DNA from: Woeseiaceae bacterium | GTDB taxonomy: Bacteria; Pseudomonadota; Gammaproteobacteria; Steroidobacterales; Woeseiaceae | Reading direction: 5' to 3' | Length of the DNA: 43,353 bases | Assembly: GCA_024640315.1 (NCBI GenBank) | Contig: JAHEFF010000028.1 | Location: 1 to 43,353 of the forward strand | Shown: positions 17,874 to 25,864 of the stretch, piece by piece | Position numbering within the stretch: the first letter of the stretch is position 1 | Layout: every line of letters starts with the position of its first letter | The notes under the pieces: model-generated | The model's database searches: none | Told to the model about the DNA's origin: nothing | What the model saw: the letters and a program-made list of their open reading frames with translations, nothing else | Translations under genes and position numbers: made by a program

Positions 17874-19307
17874 ATGAGAACGTTGCAGCCTCTAACATTG
17901 GCATTTCTGTTAACCCTCTCCTGCGTGACCGGGCGGGCGATGGATAACCAGTGCGAAGTGCCAGGGACCTGTGCAGAACAGCAACAGGCGCAGGAAGTCG
18001 CACGGCTGCTTTCCCTATTCGAAGAATCGCTGGCTGGAAAGAACCTTGCGGAAGCCGAGGTACTGGCAAAGCGCATCATCGAATTATCGATTTCGATCAA
18101 CGGCCGGGAGAGCACCGCTTCGGCCAATGCCCTGACACTCCTGGCTGTTGTTCAGCACGAGCAGGAACAGCACCTGACCGCTATCCAGAATTTTCATGCC
18201 GCCATTTCGACGCTGGAACGAGTTGAAGGCATGCTGAGCCCTGACCTGATTCGACCCCTGCAGGGCCTCGGTGAAACAGAGCTCGCCATTGGGGAGCCAG
18301 GCCGCGCCAGATCGACGTTTCTTCGGGCCATTCACGTCAGCCATGTCAATGACGGCCCGCAAAATATCCATCAGATTGAAACACTCAATTCCATTTCCGA
18401 AGTGGACCGTCGCATTGGAAATTACAAAGACGCCCTTGAAACGCAGAAAAACGTTCTGGCTATCCACCAGCGCGCCACCCGGGAGAATCCACTGGGGTTA
18501 GTTCCGGCATTGCAGCATCACGCGGAATGGATGCGCCGGCTCAACTTGCCGAATCGGGAGCGAAACACCTGGTCGCAAATGCTGGAAATACAAGAGAAAC
18601 ACCTGGGCAAGGAAGACCTGGCGCTGGTGCCTACCCTTCTTGCCATGGGAATATCGGTTCGTGAGCCCGAAACCGTAATGAAAAGTGGCTATCTGAGCGG
18701 CGAGTTCGATGGCTCTGCGGGAGAAGGCCTGGATGACCGCTTCATCGTGCGAGCGGTAAAACCGGACTATTATTTGCGGCGAGCAATGGAAATCGCCGCC
18801 GGGCACCCGGCGTCAGACTGGCAAATCGAGACAAATACCGCTTTAAGGGTTGGTGATTACTACAGTCGTATGCGCCGCCTGGTGAAGGCAAGGCTCGCCT
18901 ATACCGAAGCGTGGAACAGGCTATCCGGTTTCCCCGACGGCATCCGGATTCGGCGCGAGGAGCTCGAGTCACCCCGTCCGCTGACCCACCGTTACCTGCC
19001 TGAATATTTCGAAGACGGCCAACCGGTCTACCAACCGGAGGACGAGAGCTTATTCAGCCGCGGTTCGTTTTCACTTCTATATGACGTTTCGGAGCTCGGT
19101 AAGACGGTCAACATCAGAATAGCCGGGGCCGAGCCAGTCGGGCTGAAGGAAATTCAGGAATTGATCGTCGATCGGCTGGGCGATCGAATTCACCGACCAA
19201 GGATGGAGGGCGGCGAAATCGTCGACACGTACGACATGGAATTTGTGCATGAGTTTTTTTACCGGAATACCGAGGGCCGCCAGGTATCGCCGGAAAGTCA
19301 TCAGTGA
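17874..19307 (+). CDS. Exported TPR protein with C-terminal TonB_C-like domain
   Basis: A 477-residue protein with a signal peptide (ends near GRAMD, residue 23). Residues about 37-270 are helical repeats of TPR type (for example LTLLAVVQHEQEQHLTAIQNFHAAISTL and LQGLGETELAIGEPGRARSTFLRAI). The C-terminal 80 residues, FSLLYDVSELGKTVNIRIAGAEP...DRIHRPRMEGGEIVDTYDMEF, have the pattern of the TonB C-terminal domain (strand, Gly turn, strand, helix, RPR, strand). It lacks the proline-rich spacer and inner-membrane anchor of a true energy transducer, so it probably binds partners in the periplasm instead. The Shine-Dalgarno is weak; ATG at 17874 is the first Met before the signal peptide. It ends shortly before a terminator shared with the convergent gene. 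Confidence 0.82.
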   Translation: MRTLQPLTLAFLLTLSCVTGRAMDNQCEVPGTCAEQQQAQEVARLLSLFEESLAGKNLAEAEVLAKRIIELSISINGRESTASANALTLLAVVQHEQEQHLTAIQNFHAAISTLERVEGMLSPDLIRPLQGLGETELAIGEPGRARSTFLRAIHVSHVNDGPQNIHQIETLNSISEVDRRIGNYKDALETQKNVLAIHQRATRENPLGLVPALQHHAEWMRRLNLPNRERNTWSQMLEIQEKHLGKEDLALVPTLLAMGISVREPETVMKSGYLSGEFDGSAGEGLDDRFIVRAVKPDYYLRRAMEIAAGHPASDWQIETNTALRVGDYYSRMRRLVKARLAYTEAWNRLSGFPDGIRIRREELESPRPLTHRYLPEYFEDGQPVYQPEDESLFSRGSFSLLYDVSELGKTVNIRIAGAEPVGLKEIQELIVDRLGDRIHRPRMEGGEIVDTYDMEFVHEFFYRNTEGRQVSPESHQ

Positions 19308-19363
19308 AAAGCGCTTGTAAATCTCGTTTTAGTCCGGGCAATTCACACTGACTGACTCAACAA

Positions 19364-19388
19364 GAACGGGGCGCCAGGCGCCCCGTTC
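19364..19388. terminator. GC-rich perfect hairpin between convergent genes
   Basis: A perfect 12-bp dyad (GAACGGGGCGCC and its complement around a single A) lies 57 bp after the TPR gene and 19 bp before the stop of the convergent DsrE-like gene. In RNA the innermost bases would open to leave about a 10-bp stem with a 5-nt loop. No long T-tract follows on either strand, so termination efficiency is uncertain. Confidence 0.72.
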
Positions 19389-19407
19389 TCACTTCCATGA
19401 CTGGATG

Positions 19408-20097
19408 CTACTGCTTGTTGTAAGCCATGCCGGCGCCCTGAGCCTGCTCAATCGCGATCACCATCGCAGGCACCACGTGAATTCCCGGCTGCAGATTCGC
19501 CAGCAACTCCGCGGTGTTTTCCGCAGCTGGCCCGAATCCAAGTCTTTCCAGGTCCATGCCGAGTGCGACTGCCGCGTTGTTACACAGCAGAAAGGTAACT
19601 CCCATGTCTTTCTGCAGGGCAGAGACCGACGCTGGCGGAAACGGGCCAAGCGGGCCCACACGCGGAATTTCATCGCCATCCATTGTCTTGTAGAACAGGT
19701 TCCTGACTGCGGCCTTGCCGGTCTGCGGGTCGTTAAGAGACAGATACTCACCGAACCTGTACTTCGCCCACATATCATCGTTGAACGCCATCGCAATGCT
19801 CGAGTCCGGACCAATCGCGTACATCGAACCGACCACGCTGATATCTGAAATATCCGCACCGTAGGCAGCCTGGTAGGTCGCAATGTAATTCAGAATGTGA
19901 ATGAGCGGCGCACCCTTTTTATGTGCCGGAAAATCGAAGAAACATTTGTGCTTGCCCGTGATGCCTTTGAGCCAAGCGTCATGCTCGCTGCCTTCTGCAG
20001 CGGCGGCGGAACTCATCTTGGCAAGTGGCAGAGAAGCGGCTGTAGCCGCACCAATGACTTTGCCCAGAAACTTGCGGCGGGTATTCATAGAATTCAT
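19408..20097 (-). CDS. Tat-exported DsrE-like protein
   Basis: A 229-residue protein. The N-terminus NTRRKFLGKVIGAATAASLPLA is a twin-arginine signal, with cleavage near SSAAAA-E. The remainder resembles the DsrE/DsrF-like fold: HILNYIATYQAAY at the start, FLLCNNAAVALGMDLERLGF in the middle and GIHVVPAMVIAIEQAQGAGMAY at the end, matching the usual Cys-Asn/pro-Gly-Val and Gln-Gly-Tyr motifs of small DsrE-like proteins. Tat export suggests a folded or cofactor-bearing protein. ATG at 20097 follows AAGGAAGG; a second ATG nine bases on is possible. It follows RidA by 181 bp that include a hairpin, so it may have its own promoter. Function is not known. Confidence 0.78.
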   Translation of the reverse strand: MNSMNTRRKFLGKVIGAATAASLPLAKMSSAAAAEGSEHDAWLKGITGKHKCFFDFPAHKKGAPLIHILNYIATYQAAYGADISDISVVGSMYAIGPDSSIAMAFNDDMWAKYRFGEYLSLNDPQTGKAAVRNLFYKTMDGDEIPRVGPLGPFPPASVSALQKDMGVTFLLCNNAAVALGMDLERLGFGPAAENTAELLANLQPGIHVVPAMVIAIEQAQGAGMAYNKQ

Positions 20098-20234
20098 TGG
20101 ACCTTCCTTATTATTTAATTATTGAGCCGGGTTTCTTGCCACCCTGGCCGGATTTGTTGGTTACGGGTCTGTAAAGTATGTCGGACCTTAGCAGATATTA
20201 GTCGAAAATCTGACCAACGACCGGATTTGATACG

Positions 20235-20267
20235 GAGCGAGGCTTCCTTGAATATTTAGCCTCGCTC
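20235..20267 (-). terminator. Hairpin downstream of the RidA gene
   Basis: A perfect 10-bp stem (GAGCGAGGCT / AGCCTCGCTC) with a 13-nt AT-rich loop lies 11 bp past the RidA stop on the minus strand. No T-run follows, so it may be a weak terminator or an mRNA-end stabiliser separating RidA from the DsrE-like gene. Confidence 0.55.
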
Positions 20268-20278
20268 TGCCGGCATGG

Positions 20279-20734
20279 TTATTTGACGGCGATTCCCTGC
20301 ATTTCGAAACGCATACCGAACAGCAACGGTCCTGAACCGATAAATGCCCTCGCCGGAAAGTCGCCGGTGAAGTAAGTCCTGTAGACCTCGTTAAATTCCG
20401 CGTAGAGGGAAAGGTCCGGACAATAGATGGTGACCGACACAAGATCATCCAGGGTCATGTCTGCAAGGGCGAGCGTGGCTTTGAAGTTTTCCATTAGCAG
20501 CTGCGCCTCTTCCCTGGGGTCGTCCGGGACCTTCATCGTCTCGAGGTCCAGGCCGCCATTGCCGGAGAGGTAAAGGGTATTGCCGACCAGCACCGCGTCA
20601 CTGAACGGCAAGTTCAGCGCAGCCAGCGCCGGGCTGCTGATCGCCTGCCTCTCGGTTCTGACCTCTTCTGCCAAAGACGGCAAGGTGAATATCAGGCCGA
20701 GCAAAACCACACTGAGTCGAGAGCAAATGTTCAA
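20279..20734 (-). CDS. Exported RidA-family protein
   Basis: A 151-residue protein: a signal peptide of about 22 residues (ends PSLAE) followed by a full-length RidA/YjgF/UK114 domain. The domain shows DAVLVGNTLYLSGNGGLD, LLMENFKATLALADMTLDDLVSVTIY and the active-site Arg in FPARAFIGSGPLLFGMRFEMQGIAV. RidA proteins hydrolyse reactive enamine/imine intermediates such as 2-aminoacrylate and are usually cytosolic, so export is unusual. The start is TTG at 20734: AGGAG lies seven bases upstream, whereas the nearby ATG reads ATG-AAT-TGA and cannot encode the protein. It lies 27 bp behind the M28 peptidase gene on the same strand. Confidence 0.88.
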   Translation of the reverse strand: MNICSRLSVVLLGLIFTLPSLAEEVRTERQAISSPALAALNLPFSDAVLVGNTLYLSGNGGLDLETMKVPDDPREEAQLLMENFKATLALADMTLDDLVSVTIYCPDLSLYAEFNEVYRTYFTGDFPARAFIGSGPLLFGMRFEMQGIAVK

Positions 20735-20761
20735 TTCATTTCTCCTGTGTACATGGACCGG

Positions 20762-22804
20762 TCACAGCCTTTTTACCCGGATGACGTCAATTGACTCCAG
20801 CGCTTCGAGGTACTCCTGAACCACTTCGAGCGGTACCGGACCCAGCTCTGTTGTCAGCCAGTCGCGAATATCGCTGACAGTCCTGTTTCCGTCGACGAAG
20901 TTCAGCGTTTCATAAGCGTACTGCCCCGCGCTGCCGTAACGGCCCTCGTAGCGCCGCATTCTCAGGTTGCCGAGCACGCCGACGCCATACTTGTCTTCGA
21001 GGTACGAATAACCAAAAGCGCCCATCGGGCCTTTGATAGCCGGATTACGCTCGTAGATCGTATTGTTCCTTTGCATGCCAGCAACGTTTGCGACCTGTGG
21101 CACGCTAACCAGTTTCTGCAATTCCGCAAGAAACTCCACTGCGGCATTGTGATCGTTCTCACTCAACGCCGCGAAAGCCTCGACGCTGTGCACCCTTCGC
21201 CGCTCAACATCGAAGTGAATGTCGGTTACGATAATCTGCTCCATGGGCTCTAGCTCGGCACGCGTTTCCAGCAGTGTCGCGGTTCGTTTAAGCGCGTTTC
21301 TCTCAAGCATCTCCAGCACAGCCGGCACGTCGTTATCCGACATATTGGCCAGGAACCACGCGCTCACCGCCCCGATGAACGCGGCTCGTTTAAGCTTGGT
21401 TGGATCAATATTGGCCGCCAGGTCGTAATTGGTATGGATATAGCGATCGGGCCAGTCGTGGAGATACAGGCCTGGAATGCCCCATGTACCTTCAAAAAAA
21501 ACATCGTGATCGCTGCCCATGTCGAGCCCTTCCATCAAGGCCAGCAATGGCTCCTTCCCTCCCTCAGGCGCGTACAAAGGAAATGCCACGTTGGCCCCGC
21601 CTGCGAACGCCTCTGTCTGGTCGTTTACAAAGTGTCCGATTTCGTGGCCCAGATCGCTGATAAAGGACGCGGTGCTGATCGGTCCGCCGGATATCCGGAA
21701 CACTGACTTTGTGACCGGCCCACCGCCAACCATGTCCATGTGAATATTCGCTTTAATGCGAAACGGATCGTCGTGCTGACTCAGGTAAATAATGCTGCCC
21801 TCGATCTCGGCTGGCCAAAGAAAACGGATGCTTCTTGACGGCCTGGGCAGAATCTCATTCTGCACAAGCGCATTAAGCGTTCGTGCAACCTCGAGTATGG
21901 AAACACATCCCGATGCATTGTCGTTCGCACCCGGTCGCGGGTGATCCAGATGACAGGTGAAATGAATCTCCTCGCCCGCTTTGTCAGTTCCCCGAATCGC
22001 GGCGGTCGCAAATTCGTATTGACCTTCCTCGTGACTCGCATCGACTTTGGAATGCAAGAGAATTTCTTCACCACGCTCCATGCGTTGCTGCATTTTCCTG
22101 GCTTCGCCGAGCGAAATCATGAAACCGTAGGTCCTTGTCTTCGGGAAGCTGTCCAGGTGGCCCCACCGAACCAGGCGATCGTCTTCCTTCCACCAGGCCG
22201 ATTGCTGGTTTGGTGCGTAGGACACAATCCCGGCCGCACCGAGCTCGCCGACCGCCCTTTCCGCAACTGTCTCGGGCTGGCTCGACGTCAGGACCAGCTT
22301 GCCCCTAACATCCCTGCCCGCGTAGTCGGCGTCCGATGTACCGGCTCCAATATCAACCAGCGTGGTGGTCGCCTCACCAGACAGACTGTCCTGGGCAAGC
22401 GACAAGGGCACGGAACTCCAGTCGGCGAGCCTGCGTACCCGAACCGTCTCGCCATCTTTCTTGGCGAGCTCCCACAATTCTGCGGAGCGTACATTCCATA
22501 CCGGCCGAGATTTCTGTGTGCCGAACATCGTCGTTCCATCGGCCGGGTACTCCAGAACGTCAACTTCATCAAGCCCGTAAGCATTCAGCATTCTGACGAC
22601 GTGCTGCGTCGCCTCACCGAATTGCGAACTCGCACGCATGCGATGTTGCAGCGTAATCGTGTCCAGGTTTCTTTTTGCAGCCTCACCAGAAGTCTCTTCC
22701 GCGATCTGCTTGAGGACTTCTTCCCGTACCAGGTCCGTCAGATCGGCATGGGCATTGGCCGTCAGCAGCAAGGCTGCTGCGACTGCGCTGAGCTTTAGAT
22801 TCAT
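20762..22804 (-). CDS. Exported M28-family zinc peptidase with PA-like insert
   Basis: A 680-residue protein with a signal peptide (cleavage near AHA-D, residue 20). Residues about 100-260 resemble a protease-associated (PA) region, including VRGKLVLTSS and AAGIVSYAP. The M28 core carries the two-zinc ligands: H285 in CHLDHPRPG, D295 in GANDNASG, E333/E335 in WPAEIEGS, D357 in HMDMVGG and a final His in RYIHTNYD. A winged-helix-like C-terminal segment (SDIRDWLTTELGPVPLEVVQEYLEAL) follows. The family are aminopeptidases or glutamate-carboxypeptidase-like enzymes. It is 12 bp behind the M24 gene and precedes RidA, forming one unit. Confidence 0.88.
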   Translation of the reverse strand: MNLKLSAVAAALLLTANAHADLTDLVREEVLKQIAEETSGEAAKRNLDTITLQHRMRASSQFGEATQHVVRMLNAYGLDEVDVLEYPADGTTMFGTQKSRPVWNVRSAELWELAKKDGETVRVRRLADWSSVPLSLAQDSLSGEATTTLVDIGAGTSDADYAGRDVRGKLVLTSSQPETVAERAVGELGAAGIVSYAPNQQSAWWKEDDRLVRWGHLDSFPKTRTYGFMISLGEARKMQQRMERGEEILLHSKVDASHEEGQYEFATAAIRGTDKAGEEIHFTCHLDHPRPGANDNASGCVSILEVARTLNALVQNEILPRPSRSIRFLWPAEIEGSIIYLSQHDDPFRIKANIHMDMVGGGPVTKSVFRISGGPISTASFISDLGHEIGHFVNDQTEAFAGGANVAFPLYAPEGGKEPLLALMEGLDMGSDHDVFFEGTWGIPGLYLHDWPDRYIHTNYDLAANIDPTKLKRAAFIGAVSAWFLANMSDNDVPAVLEMLERNALKRTATLLETRAELEPMEQIIVTDIHFDVERRRVHSVEAFAALSENDHNAAVEFLAELQKLVSVPQVANVAGMQRNNTIYERNPAIKGPMGAFGYSYLEDKYGVGVLGNLRMRRYEGRYGSAGQYAYETLNFVDGNRTVSDIRDWLTTELGPVPLEVVQEYLEALESIDVIRVKRL

Positions 22805-22816
22805 TGTTGCTTCTCT

Positions 22817-24160
22817 TTATTGAACAGCTGGAACACGTGGAATGAGCAGAAATTCCTTCTGTCGACCATCGATAAACCAGGTCTTCTCACCGTCAAAATA
22901 CGCATCTTCCTCCAGCTTGATGCGCACAGCTTTTCCCCAGGACGGCACATTGGTCTCCGCAAACAGCTCAATCGAGTGTGCTGTATTCGGGTAGAGCGGA
23001 TAGTCGCCACGACCCGGCGTATCACCCTGGTTATCCCACATGCCGATAGTCGGGCCAGCGGCATGACCGTGATAGCCGATGGGGTGTGTGTAAATAGACG
23101 GCGTTATCCCTTCTCGCTTCGCCTGGGCCAACGCATCCGCGAGAATCCTGTTTCCGGTCTTGCCTGTCTCGAACTGCCCGATCAGGATGTCCTGCAGTCG
23201 ATTGCCATTGGCCAGTGCTGCTTTCAGTCCGTCAGGCGCGTCAGTCTCGCCAGGCTTCAGCACGTACGCATGTTGCTGGGTATCCGTATTCAGACGCAGA
23301 TAGGTAATGCCAAAATCAACATGCAACAAATCTCCCGGCATGATGATTTCCTCGTCATACCGGGCGAGCGCCCACTCGGCCATGCCGGATTCCGGCTGCT
23401 CGGCCCGATCAATCGATACCGACGGGTGAAACCACGTCCGCAGTTTCAGCTCGCGAATTCGGTCGCGATACCACCAGACCACATCGCTTGTCGTTGTAAT
23501 ACCTGGCTGGATGACGGCCTCTGACAGCCCTTCAGCGAGAATTTCGTGGGCAATTCGTACGATCTGCGGATAGACAACCATCTCTTCCGCGGTTCTGGTC
23601 TCGAGCCAACCAACCGCCAGCATGTCGGCAGACACCACACGGTCCTGAAGCCGCTCGGGTAAGGCCTGGTGAAAAAGCTCAAACTCCGTGTGCGAGATGC
23701 CGTCAGCGAGAGCAAAAGTCTCAGAGAAATTAAGCCCGATGCGTCGCGGGTTTCGCTCTTCGATCAACTTTCCGAGATGCGCCCACTGCTCTCCGTCTTC
23801 CTCCTTGTTCCAGGCCGCTTCAAAAATCTCGCCGACACCGTAACGCGCAACAGACAACGTCTCCAGCGGCTGCCCTTCCCCTCTGTCATAAATGAGAAGA
23901 ATGGTTGTGCGACGCGCTGCATGCTCATCTGCCGGAAGAAAAGTCCGGATGACCGGATCTTCATTATATTCACGAGATACGATGACCCACATATCGATCT
24001 CGGCCCGGCGCATGAGATCAGGCAATATCGTGTTGGCCCGCGTGACCAGCCATTGATCAATCACCGCCGCGCGCTCGCGCATAGGCAAAATCTGCGGCTC
24101 GGCCGCGACGCCGGCCGAGCATAGGAATAGCAGGAATACTGCAATCGTTCTGTTTGTCAT
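22817..24160 (-). CDS. Exported M24-family metallopeptidase (Xaa-Pro aminopeptidase-like)
   Basis: A 447-residue precursor with a signal peptide (ends GVAAEP). The C-terminal pita-bread domain keeps the five metal ligands: Asp in LHVDFGI, Asp in LNTDTQQ, His in YTHPIGYHGHAAG, Glu in HSIELFAE and Glu in IKLEEDAYF. The N-terminal creatinase-like domain precedes it. Family members remove the N-terminal residue before proline or split dipeptides; periplasmic versions are less common. ATG at 24160 follows a GGGGGG leader; the in-frame region to 24247 overlaps the divergent gene and is rejected. First gene of the M24-M28-RidA unit. Confidence 0.88.
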   Translation of the reverse strand: MTNRTIAVFLLFLCSAGVAAEPQILPMRERAAVIDQWLVTRANTILPDLMRRAEIDMWVIVSREYNEDPVIRTFLPADEHAARRTTILLIYDRGEGQPLETLSVARYGVGEIFEAAWNKEEDGEQWAHLGKLIEERNPRRIGLNFSETFALADGISHTEFELFHQALPERLQDRVVSADMLAVGWLETRTAEEMVVYPQIVRIAHEILAEGLSEAVIQPGITTTSDVVWWYRDRIRELKLRTWFHPSVSIDRAEQPESGMAEWALARYDEEIIMPGDLLHVDFGITYLRLNTDTQQHAYVLKPGETDAPDGLKAALANGNRLQDILIGQFETGKTGNRILADALAQAKREGITPSIYTHPIGYHGHAAGPTIGMWDNQGDTPGRGDYPLYPNTAHSIELFAETNVPSWGKAVRIKLEEDAYFDGEKTWFIDGRQKEFLLIPRVPAVQ

Positions 24161-24241
24161 TATTGACCCCCCTGTGGCCGAATCATTGTGCCGCCTGAAG
24201 CGCCGGGGAGCAAAGGGCGCGAAACCTGTAGAATCGGGCAG

Positions 24242-25108
24242 ATGCAAAAACTAATCGCCATTCTTGTGCTCCTGAGCGCATCAGCCTGGTCCCTGTCTGC
24301 CGAGCTGGTCCACAAGGATGTCACTGTTTTCGGACAGAACATTCACTATGCCGAAGCCGGCAACGGACCGACGATCATCCTCCTGCACGGCTTGTGGGGC
24401 GGACTGAACGAGTGGCAACCCATCATCAAGCCCTTGAGCGATGCCCACCGCGTAATTGCTATGGACTTCATCGGCTTCCATGGGTCAGGCAAACCCGACG
24501 TCCAGTATCACAACGCGCTGTTGTCGCAGTTCCTTTCAGGCTTTATTGACGCCTTGAATCTTGAGGACGTAACGCTGATAGGCCATGCAATGGGCGCGAA
24601 TACTGCCACCTACAGCGCATTCCACCAGCCCGGAAGAATTGCTGCGCTGGTGCTCGTCGATGGCGCCGGGTACCGCAATCCGGACCGTGATCTCGGCAAA
24701 CCGTTGTCCGAGGGCATGATCAGGTTTCGCCGCGTCGCGACCGGCTCGAGTCTGGCCGCCACCCGCGGCTTGCTCGAAAGACGCGTTACAGACACATCAA
24801 TCGTCACCGACGAGTGGGTTGAAGAGGCATTCGGCCTGTGGGTTAACTCAGCCCGTGCAATAGGCGACTTGCTCACCGAAGGCGGTGACCTAAGCGAAGC
24901 CGAAATGCGGCAGATCAGCTTGCCGACACTCATAATATGGGGAGCGGATGACAAGTTGTTTTCACCGGAGAATGCCGAAAGGCTGCGCAATGACATCGAA
25001 GGCTCCGAAGTTCACCTGATCGAAAACTCGGGACACCTGCCACAGATAGAAAAGACAGACGCATTTCTCGGAGCCTTGCTGCCGTTTCTCAGGACAAATC
25101 GAGACTAG
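24242..25108 (+). CDS. Exported alpha/beta hydrolase with Ala at the nucleophile position
   Basis: A 288-residue protein with a signal peptide (ends LSA-E, residue 20) and a full alpha/beta-hydrolase fold: oxyanion-hole HG in ILLHGLWGG (49-50), a helical cap, acid residue in IWGADDKLF (D236/D237) and catalytic His265 in NSGHLPQ. The nucleophile elbow, normally G-x-S-x-G, reads GHAMG with Ala116 encoded by GCA at 24587-24589. With Asp and His kept but no nucleophile, ordinary ester hydrolysis should fail, so this is a pseudo-enzyme, a non-covalent catalyst, or a recent TCA-to-GCA mutation. It is divergent from the M24 gene and three bp upstream of the lipocalin-like gene. Confidence 0.87.
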   Translation: MQKLIAILVLLSASAWSLSAELVHKDVTVFGQNIHYAEAGNGPTIILLHGLWGGLNEWQPIIKPLSDAHRVIAMDFIGFHGSGKPDVQYHNALLSQFLSGFIDALNLEDVTLIGHAMGANTATYSAFHQPGRIAALVLVDGAGYRNPDRDLGKPLSEGMIRFRRVATGSSLAATRGLLERRVTDTSIVTDEWVEEAFGLWVNSARAIGDLLTEGGDLSEAEMRQISLPTLIIWGADDKLFSPENAERLRNDIEGSEVHLIENSGHLPQIEKTDAFLGALLPFLRTNRD

Positions 25109-25111
25109 GAC

Positions 25112-25573
25112 ATGAAAAGAACAACGTTGGTATTACTCCTGCTCCTCTGCAGCGGCGCATCGGCAAATGACAGCCTTGACGGCGCTTATGAAAGGATCTC
25201 GCTGACCAACACGCGCACCGGGGAATCGCCTGAAGCGTCGAATCGGCAAGGGTTGCTCATCATGGCGCACGGCCATTATTCAATGATGACCATGAACCCG
25301 GACCGACGATTCATCCCTGACGAAGTCGTCGAAACAATGTCAGCCGAGGAACAAATCGACTACCTGAAGGAGTGGATCGATATCAACGGCCATACCGGCC
25401 GCTACGAGGCTGACGAAGGCAAGCTCACCTGGTATCGCGACATTTCGGAGAACCCGCGCGAAGTGGGCACGGTCTCGAATCTCAACTACGAATGGCGCGA
25501 CAACCTCCTCGTTATTTACTTCACGCTGCCGAACGGCGATCGGTACGATTGGATTTGGCGCAGACTGAAATAG
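25112..25573 (+). CDS. Exported lipocalin-like protein
   Basis: A 153-residue protein with a signal peptide (ends GASAND). The mature part has a short beta-barrel pattern of the lipocalin-like/DUF type: LDGAYERISLTNTRTGE, LLIMAHGHYSMMTMN, a helix (MSAEEQIDYLKEWIDINGHTGRYE) and strands ending DRYDWIWRR. Small exported proteins of this type bind hydrophobic or small ligands; the ligand here is unknown. It starts three bp after the hydrolase stop, so translation is likely coupled. Its last eight codons and stop lie inside the first unit of the tandem repeat that follows. Confidence 0.72.
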   Translation: MKRTTLVLLLLLCSGASANDSLDGAYERISLTNTRTGESPEASNRQGLLIMAHGHYSMMTMNPDRRFIPDEVVETMSAEEQIDYLKEWIDINGHTGRYEADEGKLTWYRDISENPREVGTVSNLNYEWRDNLLVIYFTLPNGDRYDWIWRRLK

Positions 25574-25828
25574 AAGCGAACTAACGTTGATCGCAACCTG
25601 TTCAGACATCACTGAAGATCAATCCGCACCAACCATCACGTAGTCACCTTCAATGCAGGCGGATTGGGATCTGGCGCAGACTGAAATAGAAGCGAACTGA
25701 CGTTTATCGCAACCTGGTCAGACATCACTGAAGATCAATCCGCACCAACCATCACGTAGTCACCTTCAATGTAGGCGGATTGGGATCTGGCGCAAACTGA
25801 AATAGAAGCGAACTGACGTTATCCGCAA
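25547..25828. repeat. 116-bp tandem repeat, about 2.4 copies
   Basis: Units begin near 25547, 25662 and 25778; the marker GGCGCAGACTG-like string recurs at 25557, 25673 and 25789, giving a period of 116 bp. Copies 1 and 2 differ by only a few substitutions and one inserted G, and copy 3 breaks off after about 45 bp. The first unit begins inside the lipocalin-like gene (codons for DWIWRRLK and stop), so the repeat arose by duplicating a gene end plus its downstream DNA. Each full unit also holds AATCCGC and its inverted complement GCGGATT 31 bp apart, at 25621/25659 and 25737/25775, able to form a stem. It fills the gap between convergent genes. Confidence 0.9.
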
Positions 25829-25864
25829 CTTTGGCAGAATCCCGCGTTAAGACGAATTTTCTGT

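Noticed and set aside
25574..25864. CRISPR array
   Set aside because: The units are 116 bp direct tandem copies without spacers, derived from a gene end, and no cas gene is nearby.
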